From Halopolyspora algeriensis (GTDB taxonomy: Bacteria; Actinomycetota; Actinomycetes; Mycobacteriales; Pseudonocardiaceae): a DNA stretch of 64,000 nucleotides. The notes below the pieces were generated by a model, which saw nothing but the letters and a program-made list of their open reading frames with translations, was not told where the DNA came from and made no database searches. Location of the stretch: positions 85,610-149,609 of the forward strand of contig NZ_QPJC01000013.1 in assembly GCF_003337235.1 (NCBI RefSeq). The letters are read 5' to 3'. Position numbers and translations under genes: made by a program. Of the stretch, positions 40,503 to 50,155 are shown piece by piece. Numbering within the stretch: the stretch's first letter is position 1; each line of letters opens with the position of its first letter.

Positions 40503-41774
40503 CTAGGATGCCGAGCGAGGCTCCTCGGCGATCTGTGACTCGCCCGACTCCTCCCGGTCGGGTGAAACGACCGCGTACACCGACCCGTCGGAGACGCGCA
40601 CGCGCAGTCGCGTTCCCGGCCCGGCGTCGTCGACCGACCGCACCACCGAGGGACCGTGCTCGCTCATGCGTTGCACGATCGCGTAGCCGCGAGTAAGGGT
40701 GGCCGCCGGACCGAGGGCCGTCAAGCGTGATCGCGTCGCAGCGAGCCGATGCTGCTCGGCGCTGACCTCCGCGAGCACCGCCCGGCGGGAACGCTCCCGG
40801 AGTACGTCGATCTGTTCGGCCCTGCGTTCCAGCGGTCCGATCGGATCGGCCAGCGCGGGCCTGCTCCGCACCGTGTCGAGCCACCGGCGTTCGCGTTCCA
40901 CCCAACCCTGCAGTGCCCGGCGTGCACGGTCCCGGAACTGGTGGATCCGCTGGGTTTCCTCGGCCACGTCCGGGACCACTCGCTTGCCCGCGCCGGTGGG
41001 GGTGGAGCAGCGGACGTCGGCGACGTGGTCGAGCAGCGGGGAGTCCGGTTCGTGCCCGATCGCGCTCACGACCGGAGTGCTGCAGGCCGAGACCGCTCGG
41101 CACAGCGCCTCGTCGGAAAACGCCAGCAGGTCCTCGACACTGCCACCGCCACGCGCCAGCACGATGACGTCGACGTCGGGATCGCGGTCCAGTTCGTCGA
41201 GCGCGTCCAGGATCTGGGGGACGGCCGTGGAGCCCTGTACGGCGACGTTGCGCACGGCGAAGCGCACCGCCGGCCAGCGCAGCCGTGCGTTGCTGAGCAC
41301 ATCGTGCTCGGCTGCCGAAGCACGGCCGGTCACCAGCCCGATCCGGTTCGGCAGGAACGGCGGTTCGCGTTTGCGGGCGGGATCGAACAGGCCCTCGGCC
41401 CGGAGAAGTTGCCGGAGGCGCTCGATCCTCGCCAGCAGTTCACCCACCCCGACGGCGCGGATCTCGTCGACCCGCAGGCTCAAGGTGCCACGCCCCACGT
41501 AGAAGGAGGGCTTGCCGTGCACGACCACGCGGCTGCCGTCGGTCAGGGGCGGGTCCATGTTCCGCAGCAGTGTCGATGAGCAGGTCAGGGTCAGCGACAC
41601 GTCGGCCGACGGGTCGCGCAGGGTCAGAAACGCCGTCGCCGCACGGGGGCGCGCCGAGATCTGGGTGATCTGTCCCTCCACCCAGATCGCGCCGAGGCGG
41701 TGGATCCAGTCGGCGATCTTGCGGGAGACCGTGCGTACCGGCCACGGTTCTTCGGGGCTTGTCGGGGAAGTCAG
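40503..41774 (-). CDS. xseA: Exodeoxyribonuclease VII large subunit (CTG start)
   Basis: A 423-residue catalytic subunit. The N-terminal OB fold (about 10-105, [26 protein letters not shown]) binds single-stranded DNA; the catalytic centre has RPLRFGL-like [25 protein letters not shown], and [26 protein letters not shown], followed by the helical tail that binds XseB. The whole OB fold is in frame only if translation begins at CTG 41774, which has GAGGAG five bases upstream; the first GTG (41681) has no ribosome binding site and would cut 31 conserved residues. Confidence 0.93.
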   Translation of the reverse strand: MTSPTSPEEPWPVRTVSRKIADWIHRLGAIWVEGQITQISARPRAATAFLTLRDPSADVSLTLTCSSTLLRNMDPPLTDGSRVVVHGKPSFYVGRGTLSLRVDEIRAVGVGELLARIERLRQLLRAEGLFDPARKREPPFLPNRIGLVTGRASAAEHDVLSNARLRWPAVRFAVRNVAVQGSTAVPQILDALDELDRDPDVDVIVLARGGGSVEDLLAFSDEALCRAVSACSTPVVSAIGHEPDSPLLDHVADVRCSTPTGAGKRVVPDVAEETQRIHQFRDRARRALQGWVERERRWLDTVRSRPALADPIGPLERRAEQIDVLRERSRRAVLAEVSAEQHRLAATRSRLTALGPAATLTRGYAIVQRMSEHGPSVVRSVDDAGPGTRLRVRVSDGSVYAVVSPDREESGESQIAEEPRSAS

Positions 41775-41843
41775 GTTCTCTCCTCGAAAAAGTCGTCCGG
41801 CAACTCGCTCCCGTGGCCCGGGACGTGTCCCCGGCTCGCCCGG

Positions 41844-42371
41844 TCACTGTGAACGCACGGTCTCCAGGCGGCGCGAGAGCATCTGCAGGAACGTCTGGCG
41901 CTGCCCGTGCTCGTTCTCGTAGTTCAGCAGTTCGACCAGGTCGGATTCGGACAGTCCGCGCAGCTTTCCCCGAAGCTGCGCGATGCTCATCTGAGCGTAG
42001 CCGGGAAGCACCTGTGGGCCCGATGTGTGGACCGCGGGCTCCTGCTCGCCCCGGCCGCCGGGTGCTTGTCCGCCCCGGCCGCCGGATGCTTGCTCGGGGG
42101 TGCTCTCGCTCTCATCGGTCTCCCGATCGCGGTCTTCGTCGAAAGTGGCCCATTCCGGCTGCGCCGGTGGCGTTTGCAGCCGGCCCAGGGCCTCGTCGCC
42201 CTTGATGGCGAACTGGGTGATCTGCTGCTGCACCCGCATGGACACCTGCAGTGCCTGGCTGGTGATGGTGACCGGGAGTCCGGTGAGGTGAGAGGGAAGC
42301 TTGCGGGTCTGCTCCAGTGCCGTGGCAGTGAGCCCGGCTGCGACCCGTACCGGTAGAGAGAGCCATCGCAT
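41844..42371 (-). CDS. Lipid-droplet-associated-type protein
   Basis: A 175-residue protein. The N-terminal part (RWLSLPVRVAAGLTATALEQTRKLPSHLTGLPVTITSQALQVSMRVQQQITQFAIKGDEAL) is an amphipathic region typical of proteins annotated as lipid-droplet-associated in this order; the middle holds a GGRGGQAPGGRGEQ repeat, and the C-terminus (YAQMSIAQLRGKLRGLSESDLVELLNYENEHGQRQTFLQML) is a conserved helical motif. ATG at 42371. It lies between xseA and divergent ispH, as at Rv1109c. Confidence 0.8.
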   Translation of the reverse strand: MRWLSLPVRVAAGLTATALEQTRKLPSHLTGLPVTITSQALQVSMRVQQQITQFAIKGDEALGRLQTPPAQPEWATFDEDRDRETDESESTPEQASGGRGGQAPGGRGEQEPAVHTSGPQVLPGYAQMSIAQLRGKLRGLSESDLVELLNYENEHGQRQTFLQMLSRRLETVRSQ

Positions 42372-42525
42372 GAGCCCCAGCGTGCCCCACGCAGGCCGCC
42401 GAAGCCATCGCCGCGCGGCTTTCCCGCCGGATCTCGTGAGGTGAGGGTGAGATCGATCGCCGTGGACCGGCCACTGCGGATCGGTCGGTGAGCTTGATCG
42501 CCGGTGTATCCGTACCCTGGGAGCC

Positions 42526-43566
42526 ATGACGACCTCGCCCCAGGCCACCGAGCACGCCGGTGACGATCGGCCCGTGACACCGAACCCGGACGCCTCCGGC
42601 AAGCGCGTCCTGCTGGCCAAGCCGCGCGGCTACTGCGCGGGGGTCGATCGCGCCGTGGACACCGTCGAGAGAGCTCTGGAGACCTACGGCCCGCCGATCT
42701 ACGTGCGCAAGGAGATCGTGCACAACCAGCACGTCGTGCAAACGCTCCAGGAACGCGGCGTGATCTTCGTGGAGGAGACCGACGAGGTGCCGGAAGGGGC
42801 TCTCGTCGTGTTCTCCGCGCACGGGGTGTCCCCGGCCGTGCACGAGGAGGCCGAGCGCCGGAACCTGCGCACGATCGATGCGACCTGCCCGCTGGTGACC
42901 AAGGTGCACAAGGAGGTCAACCGGTTCGCCAAGCAGGACTACGACATCCTGTTGATCGGCCACGAGGGGCACGAGGAAGTGGAGGGCACTTCCGGCGAGG
43001 CACCGGACCGGGTGCAACTGGTGGACAAGGCCTCCGACATCGACGAGGTCGAGGTGCGCGATCCGTCCAAGGTGGTGTGGCTGTCGCAGACCACCCTGAG
43101 CGTGGACGAGACGATGGAGCGGGTCGACCAGCTGCAGCAGCGCTTTCCGGATCTGCAGGCGCCGCCGAGCGACGACATCTGCTATGCCACCTCCAATCGC
43201 CAGGTCGCGGTCAAGGCGATGGCGGCCGAGTGCGATCTCGTGCTCGTGGTCGGATCACAGAACTCCTCGAACTCCAAGCGTCTGGTCGAGGTCGCTCTCC
43301 AGGCGGGAGCCACGACCTCGCACCTCATCGACTACGCCGACGACATCGACGAGGCGTGGCTGGACGGTGTCACCACGGTCGGGGTGACCAGTGGCGCCTC
43401 GGTGCCCGATGTGCTCGTGTTCCAGGTGCTCGACTACCTGGCCGAGCGTGGCTGGGGTGAGGTCGAGGAGGTCACCACGGCCAACGAGAAGATCTCCTTC
43501 GCACTGCCGCGGGAGTTGCGCAAGGACCTCAACGACAATCCGGACAGCCCGCAGAGCGTGCGCTGA
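42526..43566 (+). CDS. ispH: 4-hydroxy-3-methylbut-2-enyl diphosphate reductase
   Basis: A 346-residue iron-sulfur enzyme that makes IPP and DMAPP in the last step of the MEP isoprenoid pathway. The three cluster Cys are C37 (GYCAGV), C121 (ATCPLV) and C219 (DICYATSN); the catalytic Glu/Thr region is [12 protein letters not shown] at 42526. Monocistronic, divergent from the lipid-droplet-type gene. Confidence 0.97.
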   Translation: MTTSPQATEHAGDDRPVTPNPDASGKRVLLAKPRGYCAGVDRAVDTVERALETYGPPIYVRKEIVHNQHVVQTLQERGVIFVEETDEVPEGALVVFSAHGVSPAVHEEAERRNLRTIDATCPLVTKVHKEVNRFAKQDYDILLIGHEGHEEVEGTSGEAPDRVQLVDKASDIDEVEVRDPSKVVWLSQTTLSVDETMERVDQLQQRFPDLQAPPSDDICYATSNRQVAVKAMAAECDLVLVVGSQNSSNSKRLVEVALQAGATTSHLIDYADDIDEAWLDGVTTVGVTSGASVPDVLVFQVLDYLAERGWGEVEEVTTANEKISFALPRELRKDLNDNPDSPQSVR

Positions 43567-43614
43567 GGCCGGCGGGCCCGACCACCGGCACTGCCGATCG
43601 GGTGGGCACGGCCC

Positions 43615-44715
43615 TCACCGGCCGCCGTCGCGGCGTGGGGGGCGTGACCTCCGCGGGGGGGTGCCACCGGGGGGCTGCTCCGGCGGCTTGCCCCGCCCCG
43701 GTGCCGGACGGGGACCGCTGCCTCGCCCGGGTGGGTGCGGGCGTTCGCCGCGTTCGGGTCGGGCCTCGCTGCCGCTCGGCCCGGCAGGGGGCTGCCCGCG
43801 GGAACGCTCGTTCTGCCTGCCCGGAGGCTGCTCGCCCCGAGCCTGGCCACGTGGCCGGGCGCCCCGGCCGTTCGGCGCCCCGCCTTCGTCCGCACCCGGC
43901 CGCGGACGCTGCTTGCCCGTCTCGCCCTGCGGCCGGCCACGCCCGGGAGCGGGATTGCGGCCGGTGTCGCCGCGGCGCTGTGGCCGTCCTGGGGCACGCT
44001 GATCGGACTCGGAACCCGCCTCGGGCGGCCGTGGACCCGTCCCCCGACCGGGTGGTCGTTGCCTGCTCGAGGCTTCGGACGGGCGTTTCTTGCTTCCGCT
44101 GTCGCCCGCCCGTGTCTTGCGACCGGTATCCGGCTTCCCACCCGGAGCGCGGCCGGCGGACGACTTGGAAGCCTTGTTGGCGGTGGATGTGGGGGCGTCC
44201 CCACGGGGACCGGATCCCGGCTTGCCGCGCTCCAGCACGAACATCCTCAGCAACCCGATCCCGAGCACCGCGCCGGTGGTGATGGCCATGGCGGGGAATC
44301 CCTTGATCAGCGGACTGATCACGGCAAGCGCCGTGGCGGTGGTGCCCGCGTCCTGCGGGATACCGGACCCGGCGGCCAGCACGACGGCGGGCATGATGAT
44401 CGCCAGTATCAGCGGGGGCTGCACCATGGGGCCGAAGAGGCTCTTGCGCCGGACGAGTGCGATCGCGAGCAGGCACCCGACGACGTAGCAGGTGGTGAAC
44501 AGGATTCCGGGCTTGGTCCGGATCAGCACGTCCAGCAGGGTGCCCAGTGCGGTCAGGAGCGTGGCCAGCAGGACCGCCCCCCACCACGGCACGCCGCGAA
44601 TGGCGCCGAATGCGGAGTGTTCCGCCCAGCCGGTGGTGTCCCCGTCGGTACTGTCCCCGCGGGGGTTGTCACCGCGGGGACTGGAAGCGCTCTGGTGCTC
44701 GGGTAAGGCGGTCAC
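43615..44715 (-). CDS. DUF6542-type membrane protein with long basic tail
   Basis: A 366-residue protein. After an Asp/Ser/Gly leader come four hydrophobic segments (about 40-62, 70-87, 98-118, 125-160), the DUF6542-like part (IRGVPWWGAVLLATLLTALGTLLDVL). The last ~190 residues are disordered and rich in Arg, Gly and Pro with strong positive charge, probably cytosolic. Function unknown. Same place as Rv1111c between ispH and ychF in mycobacteria, though here ten further genes lie before ychF. Confidence 0.8.
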   Translation of the reverse strand: MTALPEHQSASSPRGDNPRGDSTDGDTTGWAEHSAFGAIRGVPWWGAVLLATLLTALGTLLDVLIRTKPGILFTTCYVVGCLLAIALVRRKSLFGPMVQPPLILAIIMPAVVLAAGSGIPQDAGTTATALAVISPLIKGFPAMAITTGAVLGIGLLRMFVLERGKPGSGPRGDAPTSTANKASKSSAGRAPGGKPDTGRKTRAGDSGSKKRPSEASSRQRPPGRGTGPRPPEAGSESDQRAPGRPQRRGDTGRNPAPGRGRPQGETGKQRPRPGADEGGAPNGRGARPRGQARGEQPPGRQNERSRGQPPAGPSGSEARPERGERPHPPGRGSGPRPAPGRGKPPEQPPGGTPPRRSRPPRRDGGR

Positions 44716-44852
44716 GGGTACAACGGTAACGGCCAGGTTGTCGTGATACCGACGCGTCTCGATGCTCGATTGCGGGCAACCCGCTCACTCGGCCCGTGCC
44801 TGCACGCCTCGTCGCCGTCCGGACTCGGCGGCCCCGACCGGATCGAGGCGGA

Positions 44853-45800
44853 TCACCGCTCGTCGGTGTGGCCGACCAGACCGTCCTCGTCGCGACGGAT
44901 TTCCGCGGGAACGGTGGCGCTGCCCGCGGTTTCGGCGAGAGGCTGCACGGCGCTGCGGAACGACTCGAGCGCGTCGAGTTCGCGGCGGCGCGCGGAGACG
45001 AACCGCTGCAGGTGAGTACTGGAGAGGTTCACCGCCTCGACCGCGCCGGATGCCGCCCGCTGCGCCCGGACCGCCTGCGAACGCACCTGCTCGATGTCCT
45101 CGGCGATGGTGCGCTCGGTGGCGGCGAACATCGCGGCGGAGGCCAGTACGGCGAACCCCGTCGGACCGCAGAGGAAAACCCGCTTGTCGAGCAGCCACGA
45201 CAGCAACTGCGGGTCGGTGTCGAGCGCGGCGACCACGGCCGCGTCCGAGGGGACGAACATGATCGTGCCGTAGATGGCATCCGCCCACCGCTGGTAGCCC
45301 TTGCCCGCGAGTTCGTTCGCGCGTGCGCGGATGTTGCGCACGTGCACGCGAAGCGCGTCGAGGCGCTCGGCGGAGTCATCGGTTTCCATCGCCTCGGCCC
45401 AGACGGCGAGACTGGCCTTGGCGTCCACCGGGACCCGGCGACCGCCGCCGACGGTGAGCACCATGTCCGGTCGTGCCGATCCCCCGCCCGCGAGGTCGGT
45501 CTGCTGAGTGAAGTGGATCCCCTCCCGCAGGCCCAGCGAGCGTGCCGTTTCGACCAGCACCTGCTCGCCGAGCTCACCCCGCCCGGTGCTCGACGCGAAG
45601 GCGATCTCGTAGCGACGCAGCGCCGCCTGCTGCTCCACCGTGCGCGCCCGTTCCGCCTCCACCATGCGCAGTGCCTCGTCGGCACGTCTTGCGCTGTCGG
45701 TGTACAGACGCCAGAACAGCACCAGCGCGGCTGCGAACGACGAGACCGTCGCGAGGACGATGACGGTGAGGATCCCCGAACCCACATGTGCTCCGTTCAC
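44853..45800 (-). CDS. rmuC: RmuC-family DNA recombination protein
   Basis: A 315-residue protein with an N-terminal membrane helix (about 10-30, ILTVIVLATVSSFAAALVLFW), a short coiled coil and a PD-(D/E)XK-nuclease-like core (ARPDMVLTVGGGRRVPVDAKASLAVW, MFVPSDAAVVAALDTDP). RmuC proteins limit sequence inversions at short repeats. The start is not certain: GTG at 45800 gives a compact N-terminus; GTGs at 45818 and 45869 are upstream alternatives and none has a strong ribosome binding site. Divergent from sbcD. Confidence 0.85.
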   Translation of the reverse strand: MNGAHVGSGILTVIVLATVSSFAAALVLFWRLYTDSARRADEALRMVEAERARTVEQQAALRRYEIAFASSTGRGELGEQVLVETARSLGLREGIHFTQQTDLAGGGSARPDMVLTVGGGRRVPVDAKASLAVWAEAMETDDSAERLDALRVHVRNIRARANELAGKGYQRWADAIYGTIMFVPSDAAVVAALDTDPQLLSWLLDKRVFLCGPTGFAVLASAAMFAATERTIAEDIEQVRSQAVRAQRAASGAVEAVNLSSTHLQRFVSARRRELDALESFRSAVQPLAETAGSATVPAEIRRDEDGLVGHTDER

Positions 45801-45922
45801 CGAGGCGTTGTTGCACACCCGATCATGGCCGACCACGGTGCCGGTGTGTCGGGAGCCGGATGCCGACACGCCGGGGCGACCGGACGGCGGCGGCGCCGAT
45901 CACTATCGATAACTTGTCCGGC

Positions 45923-47107
45923 ATGCGGGTTCTGCACACCTCCGACTGGCACATCGGCCGCACCTTCCACGGCCGTGATCTGCTGGCGGACCAGGAAACC
46001 GTGCTGTCCGGCCTGGCCGACACGGTGACCGACGAGCGGGTCGACGTCGTGGTGATCGCCGGCGACCTCTACGACCGGGCCATGCCCTCCGGTGAGGCGG
46101 TGGAGACCTGCATGCGGGTGCTGCGGCGCCTCCGGCAGGCCGGGGCGCAACTGGTGATCACCCCCGGCAACCACGATTCCGCCGCGCGGGTCGGGGCGTT
46201 CGCCGAGTTCGCCACCGCCGGTGGCCTGCATCTGCACACCAGGATCTCCGGCCTGCACGAACCCGTCGTGGTCGAGGACGAGCACGGTCCGGTGGCGTTC
46301 TACGGCATCCCGTACCTGGAGCCCGACCCGGCGCGGCAGGTGCTGGACTCGACCGTCGACCGGGTGCCCGGTGCGGGGACCGTCGAGGGGCGGGGACATG
46401 CGGCGGTGCTCACCGAAGCCATGAACCGGATCCGTGCGGAACTGTCCGGGCGTTGTGCGCGGACCCGCGCCATCGTGCTCGCGCACGCCTTCGTCACCGG
46501 CGGTCAGGGCAGCGAATCGGAGCGCCGCATCGCCGTCGGTGGTGTCGAGCAGGTACCGGGGACGGTCTTCGACGGTGCCGACTACGTGGCGCTCGGGCAC
46601 CTGCACGGCCCGCAGCGCCTCGACGAGCACCTGCGCTATTCGGGCAGCCCGCTGGCGTACTCGTTCTCCGAAGCCGAGCACCGCAAGTCGGTGTGGCTGA
46701 TCGATCTCGACGCGGACGGGCTGGCCGGTGTCGAACGGCGGGAACTCCCCGTCCCCCGCGCGCTGGCCACGGTCGAGGGTCGGCTCGAGGACCTGCTCAC
46801 CGTTGCCGAGCACACCGCTGTCGAGGACTGCTACCTCTCGGCGACGCTGACCGACGAGGTACGGCCGCTCGAGGCGATGCGGCGGCTCCAGCAGCGCTTC
46901 CCGTATGCCGTTCACCTGGAGTGGAAACCGGCCGGTGGTCGTGCGACCGCGTCGCTGCGGTACTCCGAAGCGCTCCGGGGGCGCGACGATCGGGACCTCG
47001 CCGAGACATTCGTCGCCGATTGCCGGGGCACGGAGCCGACCGAGTCGGAGCGGGCGCTGCTGGCCGAAGCGCTGCGTGCCGTACAGGCCTCGGAGGTGCG
47101 CGCATGA
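45923..47107 (+). CDS. sbcD: SbcD nuclease subunit
   Basis: A 394-residue Mre11-type metallophosphoesterase: TSDWHIG (7-13), AGDLYDR, TPGNHDS and LGHLHGP supply the metal ligands. With SbcC it opens hairpins and trims blocked DNA ends. ATG at 45923 follows TATCGATA closely, so the transcript may be nearly leaderless. Stop overlaps the sbcC start (ATGA). Confidence 0.95.
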   Translation: MRVLHTSDWHIGRTFHGRDLLADQETVLSGLADTVTDERVDVVVIAGDLYDRAMPSGEAVETCMRVLRRLRQAGAQLVITPGNHDSAARVGAFAEFATAGGLHLHTRISGLHEPVVVEDEHGPVAFYGIPYLEPDPARQVLDSTVDRVPGAGTVEGRGHAAVLTEAMNRIRAELSGRCARTRAIVLAHAFVTGGQGSESERRIAVGGVEQVPGTVFDGADYVALGHLHGPQRLDEHLRYSGSPLAYSFSEAEHRKSVWLIDLDADGLAGVERRELPVPRALATVEGRLEDLLTVAEHTAVEDCYLSATLTDEVRPLEAMRRLQQRFPYAVHLEWKPAGGRATASLRYSEALRGRDDRDLAETFVADCRGTEPTESERALLAEALRAVQASEVRA

Positions 47108-50052
47108 GGCTGCACCGCCTGGAAGTCACCGCGTTCGGCCCCTACAGCGGGCACGAAGCGGTGGACTTCGACGCGCTCGGTGCCGACGGCCTGTTCCTGC
47201 TGTACGGCGACACCGGTGCCGGCAAGACGACGCTGCTCGACGCGGTCGCCTTCGCCCTGTACGGGGCGGTGCCGGGAGCGCGGGGAGAGGTCAAGCGGCT
47301 GCGCTGCGATACCGCTGCCGGCGACGTCGACACCGCGGTCAGCCTGGAACTGACGGTGCAGGGCCATCGGCTGCGGATCCGGCGCAGTCCCGAATACCAG
47401 CGGCCGAAGAAGAACGGGAACGGCCACACCACGCAGAAGGCCAAGGCGTCGCTGACCTGGATGGGTGATCCGCCGGAGGGGCACCCGTCCGAAGGGCTGA
47501 CCCGGATCGACGAGGTAGCACGGACGGTGCAGCGGCTGCTCGGGATGACCGTCGACCAGTTCTTCCAGGTGGTGCTGCTGCCGCAGGGCGAGTTCGCGAA
47601 GTTCCTGCGTGCCGAGACGGAGGAACGGGCGAAACTGCTGGAGAAGCTCTTCGGCACGCAGCGCTTCGCCGAGGTGGAGAACTGGCTCTCCGAGCGCCGT
47701 CGGGAGCGCCGCCGCACGCTGGAGGGGCGGATGCAGCGTGCGCGGGACCTGGTGACCCGCCTCGGCCAGGTCGCGGGTACCGAACCCGGCGAGGGTGAGG
47801 ACGAGCAGACCTGGCTGGAGAACCTGGACAAGCGGCTGACCCGCGAGCAGGAGGAGGCCGAAGCCGAGCAAGCCCGATTGCGCCGCGCGCGGGAGGAGGC
47901 CGAGGCGACGCTGCGCGCTCGTCACGAGCTGGCCGACCGGATCCGCCGCGTCCGCGAGGCGCGAGCCGAGCTGGCCGAGCTCGAACAGCACCGCACGCGG
48001 CACGAGCAGTGGCGCGCCGAGCAGGACGCCGCCCAGCGCGCCACTCCGGTGCTCACCGTGCGGCAGGCCGCACAGCGCGCCGCCGCCGACCGCGAGCGAG
48101 CCGCCGAGGAAGTGGCTGCGGCCTCCGCCGAGTGTGCGGATGTGGACACCGGCGCCGAGCTCGCCGACCTGCGCTCGACGGCGAGCCGGTACCGGGAGGA
48201 GGCCGGAGCTTTGAAACAGCTCGTCGCCGAAGCCGAGCAGCAGGAGACCGATCGCCGCCGGCGCACGGAACTGGCCGACGGGATCGAGGCCGATGTGCGC
48301 ATCGACGGCTCGCTTGCCGAGCAGCAGGGCGAGCTGCCCGAGCGGATCACCGAGGCCCGCAGCGATCTCGACGAGGCCAAGCACGCTGCCGTGCGGCTGG
48401 AGACCGTGCAGGCACGTGTCGACGAGCTGAGCGCTCTGCTCACCACCGCACGCGAGCTCCCCGAGGCCGATCGGGCGCTGGAGGCGGCGAACGCGCATGC
48501 GCGCGAGAAGGTGGATGCCCATCAGCAGGCCCGGGATGGTCTCCAGGAACTCCGCAGCCGGCGGCTTGCCGGGATGGCCGCCGAGCTCGCCGCAGGTCTG
48601 CAGCCCGGCGAGTCCTGCCCGGTGTGCGGCTCGGACACCCATCCCGATCCCGCCCGCCCGGTCGACGCTCCGGTCGGTGCCGACGACGAGGAGCGGGCGC
48701 AGTCCGCCGAGCAGGCCGCCCACACCCGGCGCGAGGAGGTGACCGAGGCGGCCCGGCAGGCTCGGCAGCGGTGCGAGCGGCTGCGCGAGCGGCTCGGCGA
48801 GCACACCGAGACCGGGCTGGCCACCGAACTCGCCGAGGCCACGGCCGAGTGCGAGCGGGTGCGCGAGCAGGCCGCGCGGGTTCGGAGCCGCACCGACCGA
48901 CTCGCCGAACTGGAAGCCACCGCCGAACGACTCACCACCCGGCGCCGCGAACTCGCCGATCGCCTCGCCGCGGCCCGTTCCGAGCACGCCACACTGGTCG
49001 AGACCATCGAGCAGCGAGAACACCGTCTGCACCGGGCTTGTGGCGACTTCGACGGGGTCACCGAGCGCCGCGAACACCTGCTCGGCTCGGCCGCCGCGAT
49101 CGATCGACTCGTCACCGCCCGATCCGCCTGCGAGCAAGCACGGCGCCGCGACGACGAGCAGCGGGCGGCGCTGCGGCAGGCGGCTGTCGAGGCCGGCTTC
49201 GACAGTGCCGAGGAGGCGCTGGCCGCCGCGCGCAGCGAGGAGTACCGCACCGAGTTGGCGGAGGCGCTGGCCGCGGTCGAGCGACGGGACGCGGCCGCGC
49301 GGGCCACGCTGGCCGAACTTCCCGGCGTCGACGCGGACACCGAAGCCGGTGTCGAGGACGCCGAGGAGGCCGCAGCCGCAGCGCGGGACGCCGCGGAGCA
49401 GGCCGCCGCGCTCGCCGCGGGCGCCGAGCAGCGTCGGCGCGAGGTTGCCGAGCTCGCGGAGCGATTGCGCCGCGAATGGGCGGATCTCGGCCCGGTGCAC
49501 GCCGAGTTCGCCGAGCTCGACGCCCTGGCCGATGTGGTCAACGGGCAGGGGCAGAACGAGCGGAAGATGACGCTGCGTTCCTACGTGCTGGCCGCCCGAC
49601 TCGAGGAGGTGGCCGTGGCCGCCACGCACCGGCTGCAGCGGATGAGCGCGGGCCGGTACTCGTTCGTGCACACCGACGCGGCCGGTGCGCGGGGAACCCG
49701 GGGCGGGCTCGGCCTGGACGTGCTGGACGACCATTCGGGCCTGACCCGACCGACCAAAACCCTCTCCGGCGGGGAATCGTTCCTGGCCTCGTTGTCCCTG
49801 GCGCTGGGGTTGGCCGATGTGGTGGCGGGCGAAGCCGGTGGCGCGCTGCTGGACACCCTGTTCATCGACGAGGGCTTCGGCTCACTCGATGCGGGGACAT
49901 TGGACCTGGTCATGGACACCCTCGACGAGCTGCGCGCCGGCGGCCGGGTCGTCGGCCTCGTTTCGCACGTCGAGGAGATGCGCCAGCGTATCGGTGTCCG
50001 GTTGCGGGTTCGTCAATCTCGGGGTGGTTCCACACTGGCAATCGAGACGTAA
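47104..50052 (+). CDS. sbcC: SbcC ATPase subunit
   Basis: A 982-residue SMC-like ATPase. Walker A is YGDTGAGKTTLLDA near residue 40; the two coiled-coil arms (about 190-500 and 530-830), rich in Ala, Glu and Arg, meet at the zinc hook CPVCGSDTHP near residue 505; the C-terminal lobe has LSGGESFLASLSLALGLADVV and LFIDEGFGSLD (Walker B and D-loop). Partner of SbcD, translated by overlap. Confidence 0.96.
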   Translation: MRLHRLEVTAFGPYSGHEAVDFDALGADGLFLLYGDTGAGKTTLLDAVAFALYGAVPGARGEVKRLRCDTAAGDVDTAVSLELTVQGHRLRIRRSPEYQRPKKNGNGHTTQKAKASLTWMGDPPEGHPSEGLTRIDEVARTVQRLLGMTVDQFFQVVLLPQGEFAKFLRAETEERAKLLEKLFGTQRFAEVENWLSERRRERRRTLEGRMQRARDLVTRLGQVAGTEPGEGEDEQTWLENLDKRLTREQEEAEAEQARLRRAREEAEATLRARHELADRIRRVREARAELAELEQHRTRHEQWRAEQDAAQRATPVLTVRQAAQRAAADRERAAEEVAAASAECADVDTGAELADLRSTASRYREEAGALKQLVAEAEQQETDRRRRTELADGIEADVRIDGSLAEQQGELPERITEARSDLDEAKHAAVRLETVQARVDELSALLTTARELPEADRALEAANAHAREKVDAHQQARDGLQELRSRRLAGMAAELAAGLQPGESCPVCGSDTHPDPARPVDAPVGADDEERAQSAEQAAHTRREEVTEAARQARQRCERLRERLGEHTETGLATELAEATAECERVREQAARVRSRTDRLAELEATAERLTTRRRELADRLAAARSEHATLVETIEQREHRLHRACGDFDGVTERREHLLGSAAAIDRLVTARSACEQARRRDDEQRAALRQAAVEAGFDSAEEALAAARSEEYRTELAEALAAVERRDAAARATLAELPGVDADTEAGVEDAEEAAAAARDAAEQAAALAAGAEQRRREVAELAERLRREWADLGPVHAEFAELDALADVVNGQGQNERKMTLRSYVLAARLEEVAVAATHRLQRMSAGRYSFVHTDAAGARGTRGGLGLDVLDDHSGLTRPTKTLSGGESFLASLSLALGLADVVAGEAGGALLDTLFIDEGFGSLDAGTLDLVMDTLDELRAGGRVVGLVSHVEEMRQRIGVRLRVRQSRGGSTLAIET

Positions 50053-50155
50053 TCGAGATCGCGCACATCCCCGCTGTCACGGCACTCGAGGTGATCCATG
50101 CGTACCGTGGCGATACAGGCTTCTCCGTCCGGTTCTCGCCAGGAAGGGGCAATGC

